Shown one piece after another: positions 1 through 7,697 of a DNA stretch of 64,000 nt (position 1 is the stretch's first letter; every line of letters begins with the position of its first letter). The position numbers and the translations under genes are program-made. The DNA lies in contig NZ_ATXE01000002.1 in the NCBI RefSeq assembly GCF_000421525.1, forward strand, positions 496,001 through 560,000. The letters are read 5' to 3'. The notes beneath the pieces were generated by a model that was given only the letters and a program-made list of their open reading frames with translations, was not told where the DNA came from and ran no database searches. The stretch is from Aestuariimicrobium kwangyangense DSM 21549 (GTDB taxonomy: Bacteria > Actinomycetota > Actinomycetes > Propionibacteriales > Propionibacteriaceae).

Positions 1-138
1 GTGGACCCCGGGTTTGTCGTACAGACCACCGATGGAGGTGTTGGGGTCGACGCCGATCAGGAACGGGCCGAGCAGTGCCGCCAGCAGAACCAGCACGACC
101 AGACCGGCCGCGACGTAGAAACGGACGGAGAATCTCAT
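1..138 (-). CDS. Peptide-type ABC transporter permease, DppC/OppC-like (3' part outside window)
   Basis: The first 46 codons of a membrane protein run off the left edge. The N-terminus (MRFSVRFYVAAGLVVLVLLA) has a short basic stretch followed by one hydrophobic segment and the GPFLIGVDP-type sequence usual just after the first helix of DppC/OppC permeases. The ATG at 138 overlaps the stop codon of the DppB-like gene in an ATGA arrangement, which indicates translational coupling. The family assignment rests on the neighbours (binding lipoprotein and DppB-like permease in the same operon) and this N-terminus only. Confidence 0.8.
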   Translation of the reverse strand, partial: MRFSVRFYVAAGLVVLVLLAALLGPFLIGVDPNTSIGGLYDKPGVH

Positions 139-1145
139 GACTTGTCACCACCTTGGGTGGCCCGGATGCGGGGATCGATGAGGCCGTAGAGAACTTCGAC
201 GGCGAAGTTGGCGACGAGCACCGTCACCGTGATGATCAACGTGATCGCCTGGATCACGGGGTAGTCGTTCGCCGAGATGGCGGTGAACAACAGTGAGCCC
301 ATGCCCGGGTAGTTGAAGACCAGTTCGGTGATCAGTGCGCCACCCACCAGACCACCCAGCGACAGCGCCAGACCGGTGATCTGGGGCAGCATGGCGTTGC
401 GGAAGATGTAGCGCACCATCTGGCTGTCGCGCATGCCCAGGCCGCGACCGTAGTTCACGTAGTCGGAACCCAGTTCGTAGATGGCCATGGAGCGCATGCC
501 CACGGCCTGGCCACCGATGAAGATCAGCACCAGCGACCAGAACGGCAACCACCAGTAGCTGATGGCGTCCATGAAGAAGGGCATCGAGAACTCGGGGGTG
601 AGCCCGATGGAGTAGGCCCGGCCCTGCGGGAAGACCGGCTGCCACACGGCGAAGCCGAACAGCAGCAGGATGGCCAGGCAGTAGTACGGCATCGACGACA
701 GGAACAGCGAGCCGACGAAGGCTCCCCTGTCGAACCAGCCGCCCTTGAAGGCGGCCACGGCGCCCAGCAGGTTGCCCACCAGCCATCCGATGATGACGGC
801 CGGCAACTGGATCGCGAGGCTCCAAGGAAGGGCGTCTCCGATCAGCTTGTTGACCGAGGCGGGGTACTGCATGAATGAGGTACCGAGATTCCCGGTGAAG
901 GTGTTCTGCAGGTACACCAGGAACTGTTCCCACATTGGCTTGTCAAGGCCGAATTCCTTGACGTAGTGCTCGTAGATGGTCTGCAGTTGGTCGCTGCCGG
1001 CGCCCCCCTGCGCCAACTTCCCCACCAGCGCATCCACCGGGTTGCCGGGGATGAGTCGCGGGAGGAGGAAGTTGAGCAGGAGAGCGACGAACAGTGCAGC
1101 GATGTACCACAGAGCCTTCCGCAGCAGGTAGCGGCCGAGGCCCAT
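135..1145 (-). CDS. Peptide-type ABC transporter permease, DppB/OppB-like
   Basis: A 336-residue inner-membrane permease that would form half of the channel of a dipeptide/oligopeptide/nickel-type ABC importer. It has about six hydrophobic segments, a DppB-style N-terminus (RYLLRKALWYIAALFVALLL) and the FNYPGMGSLL region near the C-terminus that fits the BPD_transp_1 family; the EAA-loop area lies around residues 225-275. An AAGGACA Shine-Dalgarno sequence precedes the ATG at 1145. It lies 39 nt downstream of the binding-lipoprotein gene and overlaps the next permease by 4 nt, so the three genes form one operon. The substrate cannot be told from sequence. Confidence 0.93.
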   Translation of the reverse strand: MGLGRYLLRKALWYIAALFVALLLNFLLPRLIPGNPVDALVGKLAQGGAGSDQLQTIYEHYVKEFGLDKPMWEQFLVYLQNTFTGNLGTSFMQYPASVNKLIGDALPWSLAIQLPAVIIGWLVGNLLGAVAAFKGGWFDRGAFVGSLFLSSMPYYCLAILLLFGFAVWQPVFPQGRAYSIGLTPEFSMPFFMDAISYWWLPFWSLVLIFIGGQAVGMRSMAIYELGSDYVNYGRGLGMRDSQMVRYIFRNAMLPQITGLALSLGGLVGGALITELVFNYPGMGSLLFTAISANDYPVIQAITLIITVTVLVANFAVEVLYGLIDPRIRATQGGDKS

Positions 1146-1184
1146 GTCTGTCCTTCCGGGGAGAGGGAGTCACCCAGGGGTGAC

Positions 1185-2969
1185 TCAGGCGCCAACCTTC
1201 TTGATGTTCCAGAGGAACTTGCGTCCCGCGCCCTTCCAGGTCGGGGGGGCGTAGGGGTTGGCCTCGGTCGGGAAGTTGGTCCAGGTTCCCTGGTTGAACT
1301 CGTAGAACTGGCTCGGACGGTACATCACGGGGATCGCCGGCACGTTGGTACGGAAGATCTCGTCCAACTTTCCGTAGATCTCCTTGGCCTTGGCCTCGTC
1401 GGTCTCGGCCGCCGCCTGCTTCAGCAGCGCGGTGACGTCGGCGTTCTTGAACCGGCCGTAGTTCCAGAAGGCACGCTGGCCGACGGGTGCGACACCCTCG
1501 TCACCGAGGTAGTCACGGAAGCGCTGCCACGGGGTGGCGGAGCCGACCGAGGCGTAGCTGTAGTGCACCAGGTCGAAGTTGCCGTTCTGCATGGCGTCGA
1601 TCATGGTGGCGGCCTGCGGGAAGTTGGTCTGCACGTCGATGCCGATGTCCTTGCAGGACTTGGCGATGATCTCGCAGGAGGTGTTCCAGTCGGTCCAGCC
1701 GGTCGGGGTCTGCAGCTTCCACGGGCCCAGACGAGTGCCGTCAGGCAGGGAGTAGATGCCGTCGGAGCCCTTCTTGCACTTGAGCTCCTCCTCGAGGATC
1801 TTGACGGCCTTCTCCTTGTCGAACTTCCAGCCCGACTTCTCGACGGCGGCCTTGTCGAAGTACTTCTCCTCCGAGCCCTTCGGCAGCACGATCGAGGCCT
1901 GCATCTCGTCGGAGTAGTCGCTCATGGCCTTCGAGGCGATGTCACCGTAGTTGATCGCGTAGGCGATGGCCTTGCGGACGCCGACGTTGTCGAGGCCCTT
2001 CTTGGCGACGTTGAAGATCAACGAGGGCATGGCGCCGGGCAGGTAGTACGGCTTCTCCTTGAGGTAGGTGCCGACCGGCTTCTTCTTGTCCTCCCACATC
2101 TTCCAGATCTGGGCGGTGAACTGCTGGCTGCCGTCGAGCTGGCCGGCCTCGAGCTGCAGGTCACCGTCGTTGTTGGCCTTGAAGATCGGGTGGACGATGG
2201 CGGTCGGCGCGGGCTTGCCGAACACGTCGTTGCCCCACCAGTCGTCATTGCGCTTGAAGATCACCTGGGTGGCGTCGTACTTGTCGAGCATGTACGGGCC
2301 CGAGCCGACGGGCTTCAGGTTGGCGTCCTTGGTCAGGTCGGCGTCCGAGAGCTTGCCGTAGTACGCCTTGGGCAGGATCGGGACGGTGCAGAGCATGTCC
2401 TTGACGATCAGCGGGTTGAAGGGATCCTTCTTGAGGGTGATCACGATGGTGCGATCCTTGGCCTCGACCTTGTCGACGTAGGTCCAGAAGGACGAGAAGC
2501 TCACCTGGGCCTTCTTGGCGATCTCGAACGTGTAGAGCACGTCGTCAGCGGTCAGGTCGGTGCCGTCGGACCACTTGATGGTGTCCTGCAGCGGCAGCTC
2601 GAAACCGGTGTCGGTCTGCTTGAGCTCCTTGGCCAGGCAGGGCTCGATCTTGCCGTCGAGCTGGTTGAAGTGCACCAACTGCTCGAACATGATGTCGAAG
2701 GTGTTCAGGGCCGCGCCGAAGGCGGGCGAGGCGTTGATGGGGCTGAAGCTGGTGGGCGGGCCCCACTGGAAGCCGGCGATGAAGAAGGTGTCGGCCGATG
2801 CCCCGGTGCGGATCGGCTTGGCGCCGGTACCGGTGGTGGAGGACTTGTTGGTGCTCCCACCCCCCGGAGTGTTGGTGGCCGTGCCACAGGCCGTCAGCGC
2901 GAGGCCCGCGGTGGCCGCAGCGGCCAGTCCCAGGAACCCGCGACGGGTCGGCGTCCACGAATTGTTCAT
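1185..2969 (-). CDS. ABC transporter substrate-binding lipoprotein, family 5 (DppA/OppA-like), Tat-exported
   Basis: An extracytoplasmic solute-binding lipoprotein of 594 residues for the adjoining peptide-type importer. The N-terminus has a twin-arginine motif (TRRGFLGL), a hydrophobic run and a lipobox (LTAC), followed by a Gly/Ser/Thr-rich linker to about residue 50. The rest matches SBP_bac_5 composition (KWSDGTDLTADDVLYTFE and similar). The start at 2969 is preferred over the in-frame ATG at 2984 because AGGAG lies just upstream of 2969 and would be inside the longer frame. The protein is longer than DppA (about 535), as is common for actinobacterial members. The ligand is unknown. Confidence 0.92.
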   Translation of the reverse strand: MNNSWTPTRRGFLGLAAAATAGLALTACGTATNTPGGGSTNKSSTTGTGAKPIRTGASADTFFIAGFQWGPPTSFSPINASPAFGAALNTFDIMFEQLVHFNQLDGKIEPCLAKELKQTDTGFELPLQDTIKWSDGTDLTADDVLYTFEIAKKAQVSFSSFWTYVDKVEAKDRTIVITLKKDPFNPLIVKDMLCTVPILPKAYYGKLSDADLTKDANLKPVGSGPYMLDKYDATQVIFKRNDDWWGNDVFGKPAPTAIVHPIFKANNDGDLQLEAGQLDGSQQFTAQIWKMWEDKKKPVGTYLKEKPYYLPGAMPSLIFNVAKKGLDNVGVRKAIAYAINYGDIASKAMSDYSDEMQASIVLPKGSEEKYFDKAAVEKSGWKFDKEKAVKILEEELKCKKGSDGIYSLPDGTRLGPWKLQTPTGWTDWNTSCEIIAKSCKDIGIDVQTNFPQAATMIDAMQNGNFDLVHYSYASVGSATPWQRFRDYLGDEGVAPVGQRAFWNYGRFKNADVTALLKQAAAETDEAKAKEIYGKLDEIFRTNVPAIPVMYRPSQFYEFNQGTWTNFPTEANPYAPPTWKGAGRKFLWNIKKVGA

Positions 2970-3077
2970 GATGCTCCTTTGCATGCTCTGTGAGTCCTTG
3001 ACTGGTCGTCCTCGACCAGAAGGGCTGACCTTCGAAACGAGTGGGCTGCACCGCCCCCCGAGTGTCAGGATCGCTTA

Positions 3078-3095
3078 ACTGAACCACCATTCAGT
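3078..3095. promoter_or_regulatory. Perfect dyad, candidate operator upstream of the peptide ABC operon
   Basis: ACTGAA and TTCAGT flank a 6-bp spacer, giving a perfect 18-bp interrupted palindrome 109 bp upstream of the ATG at 2969. A looser GTTCAC...GTGAAC pair (6-bp arms, 17-bp gap) lies next to it at about 3112-3140. Either could bind a dimeric regulator of the transporter operon. That role is inferred; no known regulator motif was recognised. Confidence 0.35.
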
Positions 3096-3147
3096 GAGAT
3101 CCGCGAGGATGTTCACCGAACCGTGACCCAATCGTGAACATACACCA

Positions 3148-3174
3148 ACGCCCCACCGGGTCACGATGGGGCGT
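3148..3174 (-). terminator. Candidate terminator hairpin downstream of rho
   Basis: ACGCCCCA and TGGGGCGT form an 8-bp stem with an 11-nt loop about 70 nt beyond the rho stop codon. On the minus strand it is followed by a T/G-rich stretch rather than a clean T-tract, so termination is plausible but not certain. The 3096-3246 stretch holds no gene. Confidence 0.4.
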
Positions 3175-3246
3175 CGGTACTTGTCAGGGGCTACAGAATC
3201 GGTTCTCCGAAATCGGTTCCCCGAGGGCCTTTCGAGGGGGCCGGGA

Positions 3247-5241
3247 TCAGCTCTCCGAGGATGGTGTGGTACGCGAGATGACGGCCAGGAACTCGTGGTT
3301 GGTCTGGGTCTTGCGCAACCGTGACAGCAGCATCTCGAGGGCGGCCTGGTCCTCCAGACCCGACAGCACCCTGCGAAGCTTCCACATGATGGCGAGCTCC
3401 TCGCGCCCCAGCAGCAGTTCCTCACGACGGGTACCCGAGGCGTCCACGTCGATGGCCGGGAAGATGCGCTTGTCGGCCAACTGGCGCTGCAGCCTGAGCT
3501 CCATGTTGCCGGTGCCCTTGAACTCCTCGAAGATCACCTCGTCCATGCGTGAGCCGGTCTCGATCAGCGCCGTCGCCAGGATGGTCAGCGAACCGCCGTC
3601 CTCGATGTTGCGGGCAGCACCGAAGAACTTCTTCGGCGGGTACAGCGCGGCCGAGTCGACACCACCCGACAGGATGCGTCCCGACGCCGGCGCCGCGAGG
3701 TTGTACGCGCGACCGAGTCGGGTGATGCCGTCGAGCAGGACGACCACGTCATGACCCAGCTCGACCAGGCGCTTGGCCCGTTCGATGGCCAACTCCGAGA
3801 TCATCGTGTGGTCCTCGGCGGGCCGGTCGAAGGTCGAGGCGATCACCTCGCCCGAGACGGTGCGCTGGAAGTCGGTGACCTCTTCGGGTCGCTCGTCGAC
3901 CAGCACCACCATGAGGTGCACCTCGGGGTTGTTGGTGGCGATCGCATTCGCGATGTTCTGCATGATCATCGTCTTGCCGGCCTTCGGCGGCGAGACGATG
4001 AGGCCACGCTGACCCTTGCCGATGGGCGACACGAGGTCGATGATGCGGCCGGTCATGTTGGTCGGGGTGGTCTCGAGCCGCAGCCTCTCCTGGGGGTACA
4101 GCGGCGTCAGCTTGTTGAACTCGGGACGACTGCGCATCGACTCGGGCTCGGCATTGTTGATCGACTCGACCGAGACCAAGGGCGAGAACTTCTGGCTCCG
4201 GTCACCCTCACGGGCGGCGCGCATCTGGCCCGTCACCACGTCGCCGCGGCGAAGGCCGTACTTGCGCACCTGCGAGAGCGACAGGTAGGCGTCGTTGGGC
4301 CCGGGGAGGTAGCCCTGGGTTCGCACGCAGGCGTAGTTGTCGAGAACGTCGAGGATGCCGCGGACGGGCACCAGCACGTCGTCATCACTGACCGTGGGCT
4401 CGTCGGCCAGACCCTGGCCACCCGAGGGGCGGGTACGGCGGCCCTGTCGGTCGCGCTGACGACGACGACGGCTGCGCCGACCGCCCGGCTCGTCGTCGAA
4501 CTCGAAGCCCCCGCCCGAGTTCTGCGACTGCCGGTCGTTGTTCTGCCGGTCGTTGTTCTGCCGGTCGTTGTTCTGGCGGTCGTTGTTCTGGCGGTCGTTG
4601 TTGTTCTGGCGGTCGTTGTTCTGGCCGCCCTGGCGACCAGAGCCCTGACGATCGTTGTTCTGGCCGTTCTGGCGATCACCGTTCTGGCGATCACCGTTCT
4701 GGCGGTCACCGTTCTGGCGGTCGTTTCGGCCACCGCGGGAGCGTCGTCCCTCCGAGCCCTGCGAGTCGTTCGAGCCCGAGTCGTTCGGCTGGTTCTCAGA
4801 GGGCTGGGTGCCCTCGGACTGGTCGGCCTGCTCGGCCTGGTCACCACGACGCCTGCGACGGCGGGATCCCCCACCGTCCTGGGTGTCGGGGGTGCCGCTC
4901 TCGGCGGCGAGCTGGGCCAGCCGGGCGCCCACTTCGTCGACGGTCGAGGGTGCGACGTGCACACCGGACGACTCCGCTGGGCTCTGGGCGGGTGCCCCGG
5001 CATCACGGCGGGCCGAGCGGTGCTGGCGCGGCTGGGTCTCGGGTTGGCCCGTCCCGCCCTGGCCGGTTGAGGTCTGGGCGGCCGACTGACGCGGCGCCCC
5101 TCCCCCGCCATTGCGGGCGCCGATGGCGGCGACGAGGTCTGCCTTGCGCATCTTTGCGGTGCCCTGGATGCCCATGCCTGCGGCGATGGACTTGAGCTCC
5201 GGCAGGAGCTTGCCGGACAGGCCGGCGGTGGATTCGGTCAC
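3247..5241 (-). CDS. rho: Transcription termination factor Rho with long Asn/Arg/Gln-rich insertion
   Basis: Hexameric RNA-dependent ATPase that ends transcription of untranslated RNA. The GTG at 5241 is chosen because GAAGGGA lies just upstream and the next residues (TESTAGLSGKLLPELKSIA) are the usual start of the Rho N domain; this gives 664 residues. Order: Rho_N helical domain about 1-45; a disordered insertion about 46-290 with NGDRQ and NNDRQ repeats (about 172-240) and Arg-rich patches; cold-shock-like RNA-binding domain about 289-345; P-loop PPKAGKT about 418-424; Walker B VVVLLD near 500; Q and R loops after 520. E. coli Rho is 419 residues, so about 245 residues are extra. Insertions here are known in actinobacterial Rho, usually Arg-rich. 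Confidence 0.98.
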   Translation of the reverse strand: MTESTAGLSGKLLPELKSIAAGMGIQGTAKMRKADLVAAIGARNGGGGAPRQSAAQTSTGQGGTGQPETQPRQHRSARRDAGAPAQSPAESSGVHVAPSTVDEVGARLAQLAAESGTPDTQDGGGSRRRRRRGDQAEQADQSEGTQPSENQPNDSGSNDSQGSEGRRSRGGRNDRQNGDRQNGDRQNGDRQNGQNNDRQGSGRQGGQNNDRQNNNDRQNNDRQNNDRQNNDRQNNDRQSQNSGGGFEFDDEPGGRRSRRRRQRDRQGRRTRPSGGQGLADEPTVSDDDVLVPVRGILDVLDNYACVRTQGYLPGPNDAYLSLSQVRKYGLRRGDVVTGQMRAAREGDRSQKFSPLVSVESINNAEPESMRSRPEFNKLTPLYPQERLRLETTPTNMTGRIIDLVSPIGKGQRGLIVSPPKAGKTMIMQNIANAIATNNPEVHLMVVLVDERPEEVTDFQRTVSGEVIASTFDRPAEDHTMISELAIERAKRLVELGHDVVVLLDGITRLGRAYNLAAPASGRILSGGVDSAALYPPKKFFGAARNIEDGGSLTILATALIETGSRMDEVIFEEFKGTGNMELRLQRQLADKRIFPAIDVDASGTRREELLLGREELAIMWKLRRVLSGLEDQAALEMLLSRLRKTQTNHEFLAVISRTTPSSES
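4529..4722 (-). repeat. 15-bp tandem repeats inside rho (NNDRQ and NGDRQ units)
   Basis: Two runs of 15-bp units encode pentapeptides. About 4529-4624 holds six or seven NNDRQ copies (one has an extra Asn codon), and about 4660-4722 holds four NGDRQ copies. They are separated by a less regular Gly/Arg/Gln segment. Near identity at DNA level suggests recent slippage expansion, so copy number probably varies between strains. Confidence 0.85.
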
Positions 5242-5399
5242 GAAGGTCCCTTCAAGGGGTGCATGTGAGCTCACGGGACGAACCCGGTCACCCAAGATTC
5301 GGACTTCTCCCAGTTGTGATCGTCTGGGTTGCAGCGGGCCGGCACCAGGTGCTGGTGGCGGGGTCCGCGTGCTTGCTGGAAGCTGCCGGAGTCCTCGGC

Positions 5400-5428
5400 T
5401 GTATGACACCGTCTCGTGTCAGCGTCAA
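5400..5428 (-). promoter_or_regulatory. Candidate rho promoter with a dyad in its spacer
   Basis: Read on the minus strand, TTGACG (5423-5428) and CATACA (5400-5405) are separated by 17 bp, which fits a sigma-70-type promoter. A start near 5393 would leave a leader of about 150 nt before the GTG at 5241. TGACAC and GTGTCA (5404-5409 and 5416-5421) form a perfect dyad with a 6-bp gap within the spacer and -10 edge, placed well for repression. No regulator is identified. The 5242-5479 gap contains no gene. Confidence 0.5.
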
Positions 5429-5479
5429 CCATAGCAGCGTGGCGACAACTGGGGAATTCTGACGCGCCGGTGCCAACGG

Positions 5480-6364
5480 TCAGCCGACGAGATGGGCGCC
5501 TCGTCCGACCTTGACGTGGTGCTCCTGGAAACCCTCACAGTTGACCGCGTCAGCGGCCGCCAACTGTTCCGGGGTGCCCAGGGCGATGATGGTGGTACCG
5601 GCCCCCGACACCGCCGCGGCAACCCCCACCCCGCGCAGGCGCAGGCGCAGGCGGTGGGACTCGGGCATGAGGGTTGCCCGCTGCTCCTGGTGCATCCAGT
5701 CGCGGGTCGCCTCCCACAGGTGTTCCGGCGCCCCGGCCAGGGCGTGCACCAGCAGCGCCGCCCGACTCGCCTGGTTGATGACCGCCGCACGCCGCATGGT
5801 GCCGGGGAGCACCCGACGCGCCTTGGCCGTGGGCAGCGTCGTGGCAGGCACGTACACGCGGGCCTCGATGCGTGGGTCGAGGGCGAGGTTGACCAGTCCG
5901 ACCCGGTCGGCGTCCATCCAGGCCAGCACCGCACCACCGTGCACGACCGCACCGGCGTTGTCCGGGTGCCCCTCGATGCGCGACGACCGGTCGAGCAGCC
6001 ACTCGCGGTCGAGTTCGGTGCCCGGACGAGCGAGCGCCCAGGCCGCCACCAGACCCGCGCCGATGGCGGCGGCGGACGAGCCCAGACCGCGGCTGTGCGG
6101 GATGACGTTGGTGGCGCGCAGGTGCAGGCCCTGGTGCGGATCGTGGTGCCCGAGGTCGACCAGGCCTTGGCGGATCGTCGTGATCACCAGGTGCGACTCG
6201 TCGCGGGGCACGTCATCGGCACCCTCGCCGCTCAGGTCGAAGCCGAGCCGGTGGGCGGGGGTGACGGTGATCTCGTCATAGACGTCGAGCGCGAGACCCA
6301 TGGCGTCGAAACCCGGGCCGAGGTTGGCCGAGGTGGCCGGCACCCGTACGGTGACGGCCGCCAT
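5480..6364 (-). CDS. thrB: Homoserine kinase
   Basis: GHMP-family kinase that phosphorylates homoserine to O-phosphohomoserine, the fourth step from aspartate semialdehyde towards threonine. The N-terminal ATSANLGPGFDAMG motif and the GHMP ATP-binding motif SRGLGSSAAAIGAG (about residues 90-105) are intact; the length of 294 is normal. The ATG at 6364 shares one base with the hom stop codon (TGATG) and has GAGGGG 3 nt upstream; a GTG one codon earlier is possible. Genes run lysA-hom-thrB with overlapping ends, so they are probably one transcript. ThrC is not in the window. Confidence 0.96.
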   Translation of the reverse strand: MAAVTVRVPATSANLGPGFDAMGLALDVYDEITVTPAHRLGFDLSGEGADDVPRDESHLVITTIRQGLVDLGHHDPHQGLHLRATNVIPHSRGLGSSAAAIGAGLVAAWALARPGTELDREWLLDRSSRIEGHPDNAGAVVHGGAVLAWMDADRVGLVNLALDPRIEARVYVPATTLPTAKARRVLPGTMRRAAVINQASRAALLVHALAGAPEHLWEATRDWMHQEQRATLMPESHRLRLRLRGVGVAAAVSGAGTTIIALGTPEQLAAADAVNCEGFQEHHVKVGRGAHLVG

Positions 6365-7668
6365 CACACCCCCTCGACGCGCAGCACCCGCACGGCGCCG
6401 GGCACGAAGTCGCTCGCCTCCAGTTCCTGGACGCAGGCGCGCAGTTGTTCTTCGGTGGCGGCGTGGGTGAGCATGCCCAGGGTGGCTGAGATCTCGTCGC
6501 CCCTCGAGAGGGCCTCGATGGTCGACTGCTGCACCGTCTGCACCGACACCTCGTGCTCGGCGAAGATCTGGGCCGCAGCCGCCAGGATGCCCGGCTTGTC
6601 CCGGACCTCGAACCGCATGAAGTAGCGGGTCACGGAGGCACCCATGGGGGCGACCTTGCGCTGGGTGTAGCTGGTCTGGGCGGGACCCGCCACCCCACGC
6701 ACGCGGTTGCGGGCCACGGTGACCAGGTCACCCATCACCGCCGATGCGGTCGGCGCTCCCCCGGCGCCGGGGCCGAGGAACATCAGGCGTCCGGCCTCCC
6801 TCGACTCGACGAAGATGGCGTTGTAGGCACCCTTGACCGCGGCCAGTGGGTGGTCGAGCGGAACCATGGCCGGATGCACCTTGACGGTCACCGAGTCGTC
6901 CTGGTTGAGGTGGGCGATGGCGACCAGCTTGACCTCGAAGCCCATCCGCTGGGCGGCAGCGATGTCGTCGCTGGCAAGCTTCGTGATCCCCTCGCGGTAG
7001 ACCTCGGAACCGCGCACGTGGGTGTGGAAGGCGAGGGAGGCGAGGATGGCCGCCTTGGCGGCGGCGTCGAACCCCTCGATGTCGGCGGTCGGGTCGGCCT
7101 CTGCGTAGCCCAGCTCCTGGGCTTCGGCCAACACGTCGGCGAACGATCCGCCCTCCGATGACATCTTGTCGAGGATGAAGTTCGTGGTGCCGTTGACGAT
7201 GCCCATCACCGTGGTGATCTCGTCACCGACCAACGACTCCCGCAGTGGGCGGATGATCGGGATGGCACCGGCGACGGCCGCCTCGAAGTACAGGTCGACC
7301 CCCTCACTCTCGGCGAGGGCTGCCAGTTCCGGGCCGTGCTCGGCCAACAGCGCCTTGTTGGCGGTGACCACCGAGGCACCGTGCTGGATGGCTGCGCGCA
7401 CCAGGGCGTGCACCGGGTCGATACCACCGATCACCTCGATCACCACGTCCAGGTCGTCCCGGCTGACCAGGGCGGTGGCGTCCGTGGTGAACAACGCAGG
7501 GTCGAGCCCTTCGCGGGGCCGGTCGAGGTCGCGTACGGCGATGCCGACCAACTCGATCTCCCGGCCGATCCGGGCCTCGATGTCGGCGGTCTGCTGGGTG
7601 AGCAGTCGGGCCACCTGGGTACCGACGACCCCACACCCCAACAGGGCGATCTTCAGCGGTTCCTTCAC
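6364..7668 (-). CDS. hom: Homoserine dehydrogenase
   Basis: NAD(P)-dependent reduction of aspartate semialdehyde to homoserine, the branch point for threonine and methionine. Order: Rossmann nucleotide-binding domain (LLGCGVVG near the start), catalytic domain with the NGTTNFIL motif (about residue 155-165), and a C-terminal ACT domain (RFEVRDKPGILAAAAQIF onward) expected to bind threonine for feedback inhibition. The GTG at 7668 is favoured because AAAGAGGA lies 5 nt upstream. An ATG at 7701 overlaps the lysA stop codon (ATGA) and would add 11 residues; that start remains possible. Confidence 0.96.
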   Translation of the reverse strand: MKEPLKIALLGCGVVGTQVARLLTQQTADIEARIGREIELVGIAVRDLDRPREGLDPALFTTDATALVSRDDLDVVIEVIGGIDPVHALVRAAIQHGASVVTANKALLAEHGPELAALAESEGVDLYFEAAVAGAIPIIRPLRESLVGDEITTVMGIVNGTTNFILDKMSSEGGSFADVLAEAQELGYAEADPTADIEGFDAAAKAAILASLAFHTHVRGSEVYREGITKLASDDIAAAQRMGFEVKLVAIAHLNQDDSVTVKVHPAMVPLDHPLAAVKGAYNAIFVESREAGRLMFLGPGAGGAPTASAVMGDLVTVARNRVRGVAGPAQTSYTQRKVAPMGASVTRYFMRFEVRDKPGILAAAAQIFAEHEVSVQTVQQSTIEALSRGDEISATLGMLTHAATEEQLRACVQELEASDFVPGAVRVLRVEGV

Positions 7669-7697
7669 GGTGTCCTCTTTCAGGTCTGCAGGCTTGA

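Noticed and set aside
966-2993. 675-codon open frame antisense to the binding-lipoprotein gene
   Set aside because: Its composition (long runs of Val, Leu, Gly, Asp, Arg) is that of a shadow frame in GC-rich DNA, and the opposite frame has a clear signal peptide and family motifs.
4529-4722. CRISPR-like regular repeats
   Set aside because: Units are contiguous 15-bp coding repeats without spacers, inside rho.
3751-5070. 439-codon frame antisense to rho with Val/Leu/Ala repeats
   Set aside because: It arises from the NNDRQ repeats read backwards; the rho frame is certain.
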